A DNA stretch of 45,362 nucleotides from Kamptonema sp. UHCC 0994 (GCF_029167235.1 NZ_JARFTR010000080.1:5144-50505); one strand, 5' to 3'; positions 7,249 to 16,851 are shown, numbered from the stretch's first letter. Notes: a model not told the origin generated them from the letters alone. Made by a program: numbers and translations.

Positions 7249-10218
7249 TCATAAATATATTGGTGTTGACTCGGCACCAGCTCTTGTATTTAATAGTCTG
7301 TCTAGGACAGCGTTAGCGTCAGTACCAGAAGGCAGAGTGAATAACACAGTATCACGAGAACAAGAAATATTCCTAGAAATCGCACCGCATATAATAGGTT
7401 GACCACTAATAGTTCCTGCTTTAAGATATTTTAATTGACCAGAACTATTAAGTCTTTCAAATCTAGCGGAAATTTCCTTACAGCGACGCTCAGGAGTCCA
7501 ACCCGATGCAGTATAGTCCTCGTTAGTCCAGACAATAAGTGTCATTGGCCCCCTCGGAGTACGAACAATGGTTGCTGGTCTTCCCTGGCTCATTCCGCAG
7601 AAAAATGTCCTACGGCTGATATTTGATGGTGGAGCAGATGCAGGAACTGGAAGTAATGTTACAGGTGTTGCAGTAGATATCTGTTCTGCTCGTAATCTCT
7701 CAAATGCCTGAATCGCAACGCCGTAAATCCCTACCATTTGGTTGATATTTTCATTGATATTAGCTTTCCCGGAAATTCCTATAACCCTACCATTGGCATC
7801 TATCATAGGTGCACCAGATATTCCTGGTATCCCGACCCCATTAAAAGCTAGTTCATAACCGTTATTTTGCATTTGCCAACGCTCAGTAATACGGGCGATG
7901 AAAAAATAATAGACGCTTTGTGGCACCACTAATCCGGGGCTAGAATATCCAGCATAATAAATTCTTGTACCCTCCTTCAATTCATCAGAATTACCTAATT
8001 CAGCAACTCGATATTCTTGAGTGCTAGTAAACTGCACAACTGCTAAGTTCACCTCTTTTATTAGATGACCAGAGACAATAGGATAGCGTTTTCGATCGGG
8101 TGTCTGGATTTGATATCCTCCAGGTTTAGACACGACATCATAGGCTGTAAGGACAAGATAGGTGTCACCTTTACGACCAATAATTACCCCTGAACCGCGA
8201 CCATCCTCCCCACCAATTAAAACAGTAAATTCTTTAGCCTTGAGTTCAATCTCACCTGCGTTTAATTCCAAATTTATGTTTTCTAGTTCTTTCTTGGCAA
8301 TAGTAGCTTCTTGCCTAGCTTTTGCTATTTGTTGTTCGGCTTCCTTCTGTTTCTGAGTTACTTCCTGAGTTTTTTGCTCTGCCTTAGCGACCTGTTGTTG
8401 GGCTGCAAATGCTCGTTCTTCTGCTGTTTTCTGTCTTTGAGCCGCTTCCTCACTGCTCTCCTCTGCTTTGACAGCTTCTTGTTGAAGATTAACTATTTTT
8501 TCCTCTGCTATACTCACTTTTTGCATCGCTTCCTGACGCTTCGGCTCTGCATCTTCTATAACTTTTTCTAGTTCCCGTTTAACAGTACCTAGCTCCTCAT
8601 TAGCCTTTTGAATTTCCTGCTGAGTTACTTTTGACTTTGCCTCTGCTTCTCTTAATTGAGCCTCAGCAAAATTTCTGGCTTGTTCCGCCATTTTGACTTG
8701 TTTCTGCGCCTCAACTGCCTTTTGGTTAACATCAGCCACCTCTTGCTCAGCTTGCTTAGCTTTCTTGATTTGTTGCCACGTCTGTGTGCCTGCGATCGCG
8801 GCAACAATTAACATAATAAATAGTACAGCAGATCCAAATCCTATGCTGATATTTGCTCTTTTAATTTTTCTATTTGCTTCTTCATTAGCTTTAGCTAGTA
8901 TCCGACTTTCTTCTTCTTTTAAATCTAATGCTTTTTGAATTTCTCGCTTATCCAACGCCTGACTAGCTGCCAAAAACTGATAATCATGGTCACTCAAACT
9001 TTTACCTGTTCCCCAAACCAGTGCATCCTGCAAAGCCTCCCCTCGCAACAACCGCGATTCATCCTGACAACTAGAGGCTAACCAAGCGGATATTGCCTCA
9101 CTATAGGGACGTAAATTAGCTAATGCCTTCTCTACCCAACTCCCATTAAAAACAGATTGATAAATTAAATTATAAACTCTTAACTTACCCTGCTGTTTAA
9201 CCACTAATCCCGATAACTGCAACTCCATTTGTTCAGCACAATAACTAGCATCCACTCCTCCCCGCTGCAAAATTTGCTGATATAAACCCAATAACCGACT
9301 GGTGAGTTCTTTACTATTGAGAATGCGATCGCGAATTGTCCTCAAATGCTCCGGTTCATCCTGGGATTCCCAATTGTCAATAATATATTGTGTAACTAAA
9401 CCCTCAATATGCGGCACTCTACTTTCTGCCTTATCGACAACCAACTTACACAACTTTTGAGTAAGAAATGGTTGCCCTCCCGTCCAATCTAATAACTCTT
9501 CTAAAACAATTTCAGGATATTCTACCTTGGCCGCCAATCCCTGAGTTAATGATAATTTAGCTTCCTCTAACTTAAACCCTTTCACCTCAATTGCTTGACC
9601 AATATTAAACGGCGTGCGCCTTTTATCAGCAATTAAATCTGATGGCGTTGCTACTCCCAATAAACAAAATGCGAGGCGATGATATTCAGGATTATCTACT
9701 CGCTGATTATAGCACCACCGAATTAAAGCAAAAAAATCATCAAGACAGAAATTCAAACTGAGAACGCTATCAATTTCATCCACAAATATAATAATTTTTT
9801 CACCGGGAACTTTGACAAGTAAGACATCTTCAATAAACCGACTTAATTGCTGAACTGGCGATAACCCATTTTGATCGCTTCGCCAAGCTTTTAAATTAAC
9901 TTTTCCTAATAAATCCAACCCTCTGATTAACTCAGAAATAATCCCTTTATACCACTGATTTGCTGTAACTTCTTTACTACCAATTTTTGTCATATCGAGG
10001 GCTGCACAAGCAAAATTGTCGGCTTTCAGGCGTTGCATAGTTCTCACTCGGAGGGAAGATTTGCCCATTTGCCGCGAGTTCAAAACATAGCAAAATTCAC
10101 CTGCTTTCAGCGCTTCTAATAGTTCAAAATCAGCACGCCGAGTTACATAACTGGGAGCATCCGGTGGCAAACTCCCACCAACTTTATATTCATATTCTAC
10201 TTTTTGTACTGTGTTCAT
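7249..10218 (-). CDS. AAA-like ATPase / TM / coiled-coil / trypsin-like pseudoprotease / COP23 fusion
   Basis: A 989-aa multidomain protein. Residues ~10-430 form a cyanobacterial AAA-like (AAA_35-type) NTPase with Walker [11 protein letters not shown] (47-56) and Walker [10 protein letters not shown] (D147, E148). One membrane helix lies at ~453-476, then a Glu/Gln/Ala-rich coiled coil (~480-670). A trypsin-like fold follows (~670-850): GSGVIIG is present, but the catalytic His is Asp694 (LTAYDVV), the catalytic Asp is Asn724 (VNLAVV), and only Ser801 (GISGAP) remains. A COP23 domain (~868-985, Cys-containing) closes the protein. It is probably a membrane-anchored sensor in which the pseudoprotease and COP23 parts bind ligands outside the membrane and the ATPase signals inside (inference). 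A strong SD (AAGGAG) precedes the ATG. The next gene upstream is a second AAA-like ATPase. Confidence 0.85.
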   Translation of the reverse strand: MNTVQKVEYEYKVGGSLPPDAPSYVTRRADFELLEALKAGEFCYVLNSRQMGKSSLRVRTMQRLKADNFACAALDMTKIGSKEVTANQWYKGIISELIRGLDLLGKVNLKAWRSDQNGLSPVQQLSRFIEDVLLVKVPGEKIIIFVDEIDSVLSLNFCLDDFFALIRWCYNQRVDNPEYHRLAFCLLGVATPSDLIADKRRTPFNIGQAIEVKGFKLEEAKLSLTQGLAAKVEYPEIVLEELLDWTGGQPFLTQKLCKLVVDKAESRVPHIEGLVTQYIIDNWESQDEPEHLRTIRDRILNSKELTSRLLGLYQQILQRGGVDASYCAEQMELQLSGLVVKQQGKLRVYNLIYQSVFNGSWVEKALANLRPYSEAISAWLASSCQDESRLLRGEALQDALVWGTGKSLSDHDYQFLAASQALDKREIQKALDLKEEESRILAKANEEANRKIKRANISIGFGSAVLFIMLIVAAIAGTQTWQQIKKAKQAEQEVADVNQKAVEAQKQVKMAEQARNFAEAQLREAEAKSKVTQQEIQKANEELGTVKRELEKVIEDAEPKRQEAMQKVSIAEEKIVNLQQEAVKAEESSEEAAQRQKTAEERAFAAQQQVAKAEQKTQEVTQKQKEAEQQIAKARQEATIAKKELENINLELNAGEIELKAKEFTVLIGGEDGRGSGVIIGRKGDTYLVLTAYDVVSKPGGYQIQTPDRKRYPIVSGHLIKEVNLAVVQFTSTQEYRVAELGNSDELKEGTRIYYAGYSSPGLVVPQSVYYFFIARITERWQMQNNGYELAFNGVGIPGISGAPMIDANGRVIGISGKANINENINQMVGIYGVAIQAFERLRAEQISTATPVTLLPVPASAPPSNISRRTFFCGMSQGRPATIVRTPRGPMTLIVWTNEDYTASGWTPERRCKEISARFERLNSSGQLKYLKAGTISGQPIICGAISRNISCSRDTVLFTLPSGTDANAVLDRLLNTRAGAESTPIYL

Positions 10219-10272
10219 AATTATCTCCTTACATCTTTATACCAAACTTGGCTTAAATATGCCTCTTATTTC

Positions 10273-10321
10273 TTAGTCCGCGTAGGCGGACTTCGTTTGT
10301 GTAGAAGCGATTTCAATCGCC
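10273..10321 (-). repeat. Two-hairpin dispersed repeat, copy 2
   Basis: Reverse-strand copy of the element at 5911-5960, with the same AGTCCGCCTACGCGGACT hairpin and GGCGATTGAAATCGC stem. It lies in the 118-bp gap between the two AAA-like genes. Confidence 0.85.
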
Positions 10322-10336
10322 GAGTAAAAGGGGGAA

Positions 10337-11668
10337 TTACAAGCGATCGCAAAAATATCGACGATACAATTCACAACTTGAAATTACCTCATCTCCCTTC
10401 AATTTCACCAGACCCATACTCTCTAATTTATAGGCTTGCCTTGACTCTAACTGTACGCTTTTGTCTGATTCTACAACTCTTTTCATCGCCGCTATCAATT
10501 CCGGCTGCTTTTGAAAATATCCTAAGTGTCGTCGCAAATGATCGCTATAAATTCCGGCTTGAGTAGCAGCTTCAGACAGCAAATTTTCTAAATTTATATC
10601 CTCACGTTGTAAGTGATAAAAAGCCAGTCTTACTAAAAAAGGATGTCCCCCAACTATCGCCATTAATTGTTTAACTTCCTCGCTTTTTAGATCGAGTTTG
10701 TGAAGATTTGCTAACTCCTGTACTTGCTTTTCTGTAAACTCTGGTAACTTAATGGGTAATCCTACATTAAAAGGCGAACGATTGATATTTAAGGGGATAT
10801 AAACTTCTGTCGAGTGGGTAACAACTAATCGCAACCGCCGCCATATTTCGAGATTATTAGCTTCTTCGTGGAATTCTCGCAGTAGTGGCAGAAAATCCCC
10901 GGCAATATCGGGATAATGAAAAACGCGATCGACTTCATCGAAAGCTACAACTAAGGGACTATCTATTTTTTCTAACAAATGAGCCTGAAAATATGTAGTG
11001 CAACTAATTTTACTACCAATCTCTTCATCCCAATAATCATCAAGCATTGGTTGTAGTCCTAATTGCCGACTAATATTGGCACAAAGCCACCGCAAAAGTT
11101 TATCTAAATTAGTAAAAACTGTGGCTTCTGCTTGCTGCAAGTTTAATCGCACTGTGCGATATCCATAAGTCTCAGCATGAGCTAAAATTCTTACCATTAA
11201 AGATGTTTTCCCCATTTGATTCGGGGCTTTAATCCGAATTAGAGAACCTGCCTTTAAAATCTCTTTGTAACAGTCAGATTCAATGGGTTGACGCTCAACA
11301 TAAAAGCGCGAATTTAGAGGAACTTGACCATCGGGATATTCTAGCGGTTCTTCTAAGGGAGGCGGTGAGTTAGGGCGGTGCTTTCGCCTTTCTGATTCTC
11401 TTTTTAATGCTTCTTGAAATTTCTTTTTCGTTACTTCTTCTGGTAACGCTTTAGAAAGTTTTTCCCATAATTTACTACCAATATCAGCCCTGATATAGTT
11501 TACAGAATAACCAAATTTTTCGGCAATTTGCTCGTAACTGTCGCCATCCCAAGCACCCCTCAGCACTTTAACCTCGATATCACTCAGGTGACTGCCAGTT
11601 TTTTCATATATGGCTGCATCGGCAACTTTTAAAGCTTCATCCCAGGTAAATTGTGATTCTGAATTCAT
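10337..11668 (-). CDS. HTH (vMAP N-terminal type) + AAA-like ATPase
   Basis: A 443-aa protein. The ATG at 11668 is preferred over an in-frame GTG at 11686 because GGAAGGA directly precedes it. Residues ~1-90 resemble the HTH found at the start of vWA-MoxR-associated (vMAP) proteins (SDIEVKVLRGAWDG, YEQIAEKFGYSVNYIRAD, KLWEKLSKAL). Residues ~110-440 are an AAA-like NTPase with Walker A KAPNQMGKTS (148-157) and Walker B VVAFDEVDRVF (D244, E245). Such HTH-ATPase proteins are abundant in filamentous cyanobacteria and are thought to be STAND-like signalling or conflict proteins. No effector domain is attached; the neighbouring AAA-COP23 protein could be a partner. Confidence 0.82.
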   Translation of the reverse strand: MNSESQFTWDEALKVADAAIYEKTGSHLSDIEVKVLRGAWDGDSYEQIAEKFGYSVNYIRADIGSKLWEKLSKALPEEVTKKKFQEALKRESERRKHRPNSPPPLEEPLEYPDGQVPLNSRFYVERQPIESDCYKEILKAGSLIRIKAPNQMGKTSLMVRILAHAETYGYRTVRLNLQQAEATVFTNLDKLLRWLCANISRQLGLQPMLDDYWDEEIGSKISCTTYFQAHLLEKIDSPLVVAFDEVDRVFHYPDIAGDFLPLLREFHEEANNLEIWRRLRLVVTHSTEVYIPLNINRSPFNVGLPIKLPEFTEKQVQELANLHKLDLKSEEVKQLMAIVGGHPFLVRLAFYHLQREDINLENLLSEAATQAGIYSDHLRRHLGYFQKQPELIAAMKRVVESDKSVQLESRQAYKLESMGLVKLKGDEVISSCELYRRYFCDRL

Positions 11669-11901
11669 TGTCCTTCCCAGTTTCACTACTTACATATCAT
11701 ATATCAATGGTTAATTCGAGACTAGAGTTTGGGAGCAATCCTGACTTTTCCATACTTTTTTGTCAAGCCACCTGACTAAACCTGACTTTTTCTTCTTTAT
11801 TCTAGGAATCCCAGATGTTTCTTGTTGCATATATTACCTATTATTTCAACTTTATCGCTTCACAATTACCTGGAAAGATATAAGCCATTAACTGAGAAAA
11901 A

Positions 11902-11915
11902 AGTTAGCGCTAACT
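11902..11915. promoter_or_regulatory. 14-bp perfect palindrome, possible operator
   Basis: AGTTAGCGCTAACT is a perfect 14-bp palindrome 36 bp before the ATG of the small secreted peptide gene. Its size and place suit a binding site for a dimeric regulator, but chance or an IS target cannot be excluded. The rest of 11669-11951 shows nothing else distinct. Confidence 0.35.
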
Positions 11916-11951
11916 GGCTTTTCTATTATTGAATTAATCAGGGAAAAAAGC

Positions 11952-12116
11952 ATGAAACTTGCTATTTCAATTGTATTGCTGTTGATGCTAATCGCAGCGA
12001 CCAAATCTACATTGGGAATGCCAGTATTTCTAACTAAAATTGCTCAAGAACAAACGAAAACCAAGAGTTGTACAGTATGCGATTCATCAGACGGTAAAGC
12101 TTACTGTCCGCAATAG
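11952..12116 (+). CDS. Small secreted Cys-containing peptide
   Basis: A 54-codon frame starting ATGAAACTTGCT and ending in TAG. The N-terminus MKLAISIVLLLMLIAATKS is a classical signal-peptide core (Lys, then about 13 hydrophobic residues). The mature part ends in a short cysteine-rich tail (SCTVCDSSDGKAYCPQ) with three cysteines. I do not recognise a family. It is followed at once by a 69-bp inverted-repeat element that may supply its 3' end. The signal peptide makes a real gene likely despite the length. Confidence 0.55.
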   Translation: MKLAISIVLLLMLIAATKSTLGMPVFLTKIAQEQTKTKSCTVCDSSDGKAYCPQ

Positions 12117-12123
12117 ACATTAG

Positions 12124-12192
12124 TAGGGTGGGCGCTTCCAGCGAACAATATTTCTCATGTTCAGTGTCTAGATTCTGACAGCGCCCACCCTA
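12124..12192. repeat. 69-bp MITE-like element, family TAGGGTGGGCG
   Basis: TAGGGTGGGCGCT at 12124-12136 and its exact reverse complement at 12180-12192 enclose 43 bp. A diverged copy of the same layout lies at 40902-40972, so this is a dispersed family rather than a private terminator. Confidence 0.7.
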
Positions 12193-12321
12193 GATGATTC
12201 TAAAGTAGTGCGTTAAGAAATGCGTAGGCGTGCCAGCCTTAGAAATCGCACTCCTCAATCTGCATAAAAACAGCCCCTCACCCCAGATAGATTTATATAA
12301 GCAATCGGGAGTCATTCACCA

Positions 12322-12546
12322 ATGTTTAACTCTAACTCTAGCCAAAAGGGCATTAACTATAATTTCAACGAAGAAGCGATCGTTGATGAACCAATTTACC
12401 CCCGCCGCAGCGGTCGAGTCTATTTCCAAGCTACCTGGTGGCCCGCACGATGCGAACAAGAAATTACCCTAGAACCGGGCGAAATTGTTTATGTTGTTGG
12501 CATTTATAATATCACCCTTTTGGTTTCACCTACTCCCTTTTTATAA
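12322..12546 (+). CDS. NfeD-like OB-fold small protein
   Basis: A 74-aa protein. The C-terminal half, GRVYFQATWWPARCEQ followed by LEPGEIVYVVGIYNITLLVSP, follows the NfeD C-terminal OB-fold pattern (G-x-V...W-A...I-x-G-x-x-V-x-V-V-x-x-x-G-x-x-L-x-V). Stand-alone soluble NfeD domains of this size are common in cyanobacteria. In other bacteria NfeD partners with SPFH/stomatin-like proteins in membrane microdomains; no such gene is nearby. The precise role is unknown. Confidence 0.7.
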   Translation: MFNSNSSQKGINYNFNEEAIVDEPIYPRRSGRVYFQATWWPARCEQEITLEPGEIVYVVGIYNITLLVSPTPFL

Positions 12547-12647
12547 GCGAAAAAGCGATCGTAACTCATCTTACCTTATCAATTGCCCCAACCATAAATT
12601 GCTCTCCTTTTTCTGGCGATTATAACACTTGCGATCGCAACATAACT

Positions 12648-13232
12648 TTAGCCTTTAGTCAACACAAAAACACTTCCTTCATTCCCCCGCCCAATTCGCA
12701 AATCACTATCTAAATAAGTAATATCTAACCATCCCTGTTGTTCCCGACTATCTAACCTAAAATCAGCAGCAGCAAACTTTTTTCCCGCCTCAATTTTATC
12801 AATTAAATCTCCCGGATATTCATAACCAATCAACCGCTGTAAACCCACAATTGCGCGTTCAAACTTAACCTGCACCCGCTTTTCTGAAACCACCTCAAAT
12901 CTAGCAGCTACACTAACTATTCCTTCAAAAAAAGGTAAACCGTAAAGCTCAGCAATATTATAAACTTTAGCTTCATTAGCACGAATAGATTGATAAATTT
13001 GTCCCAATTTAATCAATGGTAATTTATCAAATCCCAATAATCCCTTACTGGTAGTATATAGCAAACGCCAATCGCCATTTAAGAGTTCAGTAGCCTCCAC
13101 AGGGCGAGGCGTGGGGTTGTAGTCTTCCAGTTGCGCGATCGCAGCCAAAATCGCTTGTTTGTCCGTCTCCGTAGCCAGCAAACCACGATTCTTACCCGCG
13201 ATCGCCTCTAATAGTGCAGCTTTTCCAATCAT
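12648..13232 (-). CDS. PAP/fibrillin family protein
   Basis: A 194-aa plastid-lipid-associated protein (fibrillin) homologue: N-terminal helical KAALLEAIAGKNRG, the family signature LNGDWRLLYTTSKGLLG, then lipocalin-like beta strands ending RIGRGNEGSVFVL. Fibrillins bind lipids at thylakoid or plastoglobule-like membranes and help with stress tolerance. The gene lies 16 bp after the GT4 gene on the same strand, separated only by a heptamer tandem repeat, and may be co-transcribed with it. Confidence 0.9.
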   Translation of the reverse strand: MIGKAALLEAIAGKNRGLLATETDKQAILAAIAQLEDYNPTPRPVEATELLNGDWRLLYTTSKGLLGFDKLPLIKLGQIYQSIRANEAKVYNIAELYGLPFFEGIVSVAARFEVVSEKRVQVKFERAIVGLQRLIGYEYPGDLIDKIEAGKKFAAADFRLDSREQQGWLDITYLDSDLRIGRGNEGSVFVLTKG

Positions 13233-13240
13233 AAATTTTT

Positions 13241-13260
13241 GTTAGTTGTTAGTTGTTAGT
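13241..13260. repeat. Short tandem heptamer repeat at gene end
   Basis: GTTAGTT-type heptamers cover the last codons and the stop of the GT4 gene: read on the minus strand they encode the terminal Thr-Asn-Asn and the TAA at 13249-13251. The same repeat family follows clpX and the second GT4 gene. Confidence 0.8.
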
Positions 13261-14925
13261 AACTAAGATATCAAATTTCATCAGATAAAGCAAAGTCCGA
13301 CGAAGATAGGCTAATTCTTTCTCATTTTTAGCATAGCGTCTGAGAATTTCTCCCACACTCATACCACCCTCTTGCTTGATTGCATCCACAATATCTATCT
13401 GAATACTAATAGGTATTCTCCTTTCTGAACCAAAGCTAGTTATCCACATATTATGAATTTCTTTCAAACGTTCCGGTGTCGCCATTTTCCCCCAACTAAT
13501 TACCATTTCATTGCTTAGCGTTTTAGTCGGATAGTGGCTGAATGCCTTAAATGGATCGTCGCAAAGCGGATAAGGTGATATCTCTGGTTTTAAAGGCACA
13601 GATTCCGGCATAGTAGCCCTTATTTCAGCTAATTCCTTCCACAACTGTTCATAAGCAGCAATTACCACTTTCCAATCATAAATCTCCTTCACCCGTTGCC
13701 GCCCATTTTCTCCCATTCTACGCCTTAATTCACTACTAGCAATTAATTTGCTCAATGCCTCCGTACAGGCATCAATATTAACTGCTGTCGCCATCGAAGT
13801 ATGCCCCATATAAGTTGGCCAATTTAAGCTACTGTCGAGATAATTTACCGTCAAATCTAAGCAAGAATTTGCTGCGGGACTCAGTGTGGGAATCCTGAAA
13901 CCATCTATTTCATGCCTGACAGATTCTTTGTATCCATTCCAATCTGAAACAACCGCTGGCAATCCATTTGCCATTGCTTCAATTGGCGTTAGCCCAAAAC
14001 TTTCTTGAATATTGTCAGAAAGCGAGATAAAAATATCAGCCGCCGACCAGATATTTACTCTAATTTCCGGTTTGCGTCCGTCCACAAAAATATGATTTAC
14101 AGAGGGACAAAAAGCCTGAGCACTACTTTTAAATTCTGGCTCTTCTCTGGGATCTTCAATCCAACCAGCCTGGATTAAATGAATTTTAGTATTTGCCTTT
14201 TTGGCAGCTCTTTCTAGAGCCATATACATCGGTACTGGATGAGCTTTTGCAGAGAAGGTTAATCGCCCCACAAACAGCACCACAATATCATTATCAGCAA
14301 TTCCAAGTGCTTGCCGCTGCTGATTACGAGCATTGATTGCTTCAACCCCCTGCGGAAAAGAACTATAATTAACTCCGAGGGGGATAATCGGTAATTTTAC
14401 TAAATTTTGGGGTTTGCCACCAGTGCGATTTGCTAAATATTCTGCCCAATTTTCTAACACTGCTTCTACTGCCATCTTAACAGCTACAGAAGTACAGATT
14501 AAAGCATCCCAAGGTTGAACTGGTGCTATTAGTAAATCGCCAATTCTTTCCATCACATACTTAGTTGCTATCGTGTGAGTAACGCCGCAAATACTGTAAG
14601 CTCTTTGGTCTGCAAATCGACGTGCCCATGCCATTTCTGAGAGGGTTGGATCGGGTCGATAAAGTATACCAGGTTGAGCTAACAATTGGGATTCTATGGT
14701 TGGAATCCAACGCACTTTTCGAGGTTGTTGTAGCCAAGGACGGATGCGTTCGCAAAACTCGCTAAATGTTCCTTGATTTTCGGTGTAACAGTACAAAGAT
14801 TCACCAGTTCCGTATTGCACTAAGCTTTTGAGAAACCCTTCTCCTGCGGAATGGCGGCCGAGAAGTCTAGTTCCGCTGGTGTCGTAACCGTCCTTTGTGT
14901 ACCAAATAGCCGCACTAATAGTCAT
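13249..14925 (-). CDS. Glycosyltransferase family 4 with C-terminal extension
   Basis: A 558-aa GT-B retaining glycosyltransferase. The Rossmann-like C-terminal domain is clear: VVLFVGRLTFSAKAHP, HLIQAGW, a sugar-nucleotide-binding ESFGLTPIEAMANGLP (E-x7-E), then VVSDWNGYKESV. The first ~180 residues form the acceptor domain. Residues ~450-558 extend beyond a typical GT4; the tail (SIQIDIVDAIKQEGGMSVGE...) may be a winged-helix-like appendage. Donor and acceptor are unknown; envelope polysaccharide or glycolipid synthesis is likely. The C-terminal codons lie in a heptamer tandem repeat, so the gene end seems to have been reshaped. Confidence 0.85.
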   Translation of the reverse strand: MTISAAIWYTKDGYDTSGTRLLGRHSAGEGFLKSLVQYGTGESLYCYTENQGTFSEFCERIRPWLQQPRKVRWIPTIESQLLAQPGILYRPDPTLSEMAWARRFADQRAYSICGVTHTIATKYVMERIGDLLIAPVQPWDALICTSVAVKMAVEAVLENWAEYLANRTGGKPQNLVKLPIIPLGVNYSSFPQGVEAINARNQQRQALGIADNDIVVLFVGRLTFSAKAHPVPMYMALERAAKKANTKIHLIQAGWIEDPREEPEFKSSAQAFCPSVNHIFVDGRKPEIRVNIWSAADIFISLSDNIQESFGLTPIEAMANGLPAVVSDWNGYKESVRHEIDGFRIPTLSPAANSCLDLTVNYLDSSLNWPTYMGHTSMATAVNIDACTEALSKLIASSELRRRMGENGRQRVKEIYDWKVVIAAYEQLWKELAEIRATMPESVPLKPEISPYPLCDDPFKAFSHYPTKTLSNEMVISWGKMATPERLKEIHNMWITSFGSERRIPISIQIDIVDAIKQEGGMSVGEILRRYAKNEKELAYLRRTLLYLMKFDILVTNN

Positions 14926-15106
14926 TTTTTAATTTATTGTCCGATAGGATAGTGTTAGATTAAAATATCTAGGGGCAAATCGGCTGAGGGAGACTAGGGA
15001 CTGACCGCACGACGCGGATGCGCGGATATTCAACAATCCCAATTCCTAAGACCCACACCATAAGCTAGATGCCTTCTACCCTATCGCGTTTTTTGGACAA
15101 ATAATC

Positions 15107-15355
15107 ATGTATAACCCTTCTCTGCGTCAAATACCTCGCCATGAACCGGCTGAGGTCATTCCACTAAAGCAAGAATCTTCGCTTTTAGAGTGGTTGGAAG
15201 CAACAGGTCGTCTGTTGGCGCGGGATAATCAAGAACCGGATTATGTGCTCGATGCAGAACCAGAAATCACAGATTTGATGGGCGGTGATGATAGTCCTTA
15301 CGATGATATGGATGATGATGTTGAGGACGCGATTGAAGTAGACGACGATATGTAA
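15107..15355 (+). CDS. DUF3134 family protein
   Basis: An 82-aa acidic protein with the conserved start MYNPSLRQIPRHEPAEVIPL and SSLLEWLEATGRLLARD of the cyanobacterial DUF3134 family, ending in an Asp-rich tail (DDMDDDVEDAIEVDDDM). Function unknown. It sits 148 bp before mraY on the same strand; the gap contains purine-rich GAAGGAA tandem repeats. Confidence 0.88.
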   Translation: MYNPSLRQIPRHEPAEVIPLKQESSLLEWLEATGRLLARDNQEPDYVLDAEPEITDLMGGDDSPYDDMDDDVEDAIEVDDDM

Positions 15356-15359
15356 GAAC

Positions 15360-15395
15360 GAAGGAAAAAGGAAGAAGGAAGAAGGAAGAAGGAAG
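15360..15395. repeat. Purine-rich GAAGGAA tandem repeat
   Basis: About five copies of a 7-nt GGAAGAA-type unit directly after the DUF3134 stop. This is a short tandem repeat of the kind common in filamentous cyanobacteria. Confidence 0.8.
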
Positions 15396-15503
15396 ATTAG
15401 ATTTAACTAATTAATTTTTCCTTTCCTTCTATTTCCCAATTCCCAATTCCTAATTTTTTGATTTCCCAATGAATATGTATTATGGAGCGGTGAGGAAGAT
15501 TTT

Positions 15504-16601
15504 GTGGACGAAAAACTATCATTGAGCAAGCCTTTTAATCTTTCAGGAACAAATCTATTATTGTTGCTGGGGCTGTGCTTAAGCGCTTCCGCCATCGGTT
15601 TAGATTGGACTGCTGGGAGATTTTTAGATATAGAGCGATCGATCTTTCTACCCTTAGCTATTTCTGCTGTCACTGTAGCTATTTTGGGCTACTGGATAGT
15701 GCCTTTACTCCAGCAACTCAAAGCAGGGCAAATTATTCGTGAAGACGGCCCGCAAGCTCACTTGCAAAAAGCAGGAACGCCAACAATGGGCGGCATATTT
15801 TTCGTGCCAACGGGGGTAGCGATCGCTCTTTTATGGTCTAAATTTAACTCCGATGTTATTGCTGTATCAGTTGTAACCTTAGCTTATGCTTTCATCGGCT
15901 GGCTAGATGACTGGCAAATCCTACGCCGCAAGTCTAATAAAGGTATTTCACCGCAGATGAAATTGGCATTACAAATTAGTTTCGCTGTCTTATTTTGTCT
16001 GTGGCTAGCATTTCGCCAACCTGCAATTCTCACAACTGTTTCCTTGCCTTTTGGTCTAGCATTACCTTTGGGTTTATTGTTTTGGCCGCTAGCTACATTT
16101 GTATTAGTAGCTGAGAGTAATGCTACAAATATTACGGACGGTATTGACGGATTAATGGGCGGTTTAGGTGCGATCGCTTTCCTAGGTTTAGGTGCATCTG
16201 TCGCAGAGATTTCGCCAGAATTAATGATTTTTTGCGCCTGTATTAGCGGCAGTTGCTTAGGCTTTGTTACTCAGAACCGCAACCCTGCCCGCGTGTTCAT
16301 GGGTGATACAGGAGCCTTAGCTTTAGGAGGCGCTTTAGCGGCGATTGCGCTATTAACTAATACTCTCTGGCTACTCTTAATTATCAGCGGCATTCTATTT
16401 GTGGAAACGATGTCAGTAATCGCCCAAGTTGGGTATTACAAAGCTACGAAAGGGCCTGACGGTGTGGGTAAACGCTTGTTAAAAATGGCTCCGTTACACC
16501 ATCATTTAGAGCTATCTGGATGGTCAGAAACTCAAGTTGTTGGGAGCTTTTACGCAATTAATGTGATTCTAGTTATCATCAGCTTAGTTATCAGTCATTA
16601 A
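15504..16601 (+). CDS. mraY: Phospho-N-acetylmuramoyl-pentapeptide-transferase
   Basis: MraY transfers phospho-MurNAc-pentapeptide to undecaprenyl phosphate, forming lipid I, the first membrane step of peptidoglycan synthesis. The 365-aa protein has about ten membrane helices and the family motifs: GTPTMGGIFF, the DDW motif (GWLDDWQILRRKSNKG), NATNITDGIDGL, FMGDTGALALGG and HHHLELSGW. The start is a GTG preceded by GAGGAAG. The gene stands apart from other mur/dcw genes, as is usual in cyanobacteria. Confidence 0.97.
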   Translation: MDEKLSLSKPFNLSGTNLLLLLGLCLSASAIGLDWTAGRFLDIERSIFLPLAISAVTVAILGYWIVPLLQQLKAGQIIREDGPQAHLQKAGTPTMGGIFFVPTGVAIALLWSKFNSDVIAVSVVTLAYAFIGWLDDWQILRRKSNKGISPQMKLALQISFAVLFCLWLAFRQPAILTTVSLPFGLALPLGLLFWPLATFVLVAESNATNITDGIDGLMGGLGAIAFLGLGASVAEISPELMIFCACISGSCLGFVTQNRNPARVFMGDTGALALGGALAAIALLTNTLWLLLIISGILFVETMSVIAQVGYYKATKGPDGVGKRLLKMAPLHHHLELSGWSETQVVGSFYAINVILVIISLVISH

Positions 16602-16636
16602 ACCTCTAACAGTTAACAGTTAACAGTTAACTGGTA

Positions 16637-16738
16637 ATACCAATTCTGAAAAGTTATGCAATAATAATAGCCGTAGGTTGGTTGTAACGAAGTGAAACCC
16701 AACATCAAGATTGTAGCAATACTTTTCAGAATTGGTAT
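16637..16738. repeat. 102-bp MITE-like element with 18-bp perfect TIRs
   Basis: ATACCAATTCTGAAAAGT (16637-16654) is the exact reverse complement of 16721-16738. The inside has GTAGGTTGGTTGTAACG and GAAACCCAACATC, itself a partial palindrome. Size and perfect termini suggest a MITE. Confidence 0.7.
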
Positions 16739-16802
16739 AATAAAATCAGTTAAATTTGTTACACGATCTGTTGCCATGCTCTGCAATAAGCTAAGTATGA
16801 TT

Positions 16803-16851
16803 TGAGTCCGCGTAGGCCGAATTTTTTGTATAGCAGCGATTTATAATCGCC
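16803..16851 (-). repeat. Two-hairpin dispersed repeat, copy 3 (diverged)
   Basis: Same layout as 5911-5960 but with an imperfect first hairpin (GAGTCCGCGTAGGCCGAA), so it is the most decayed of the four copies. Confidence 0.75.

Noticed and set aside
8162-8938. Several plus-strand frames rich in Ser/Phe/Leu/Cys opposite the AAA-COP23 gene
   Set aside because: They are antisense shadows of the coiled-coil coding sequence; the minus-strand gene has clear domains there.
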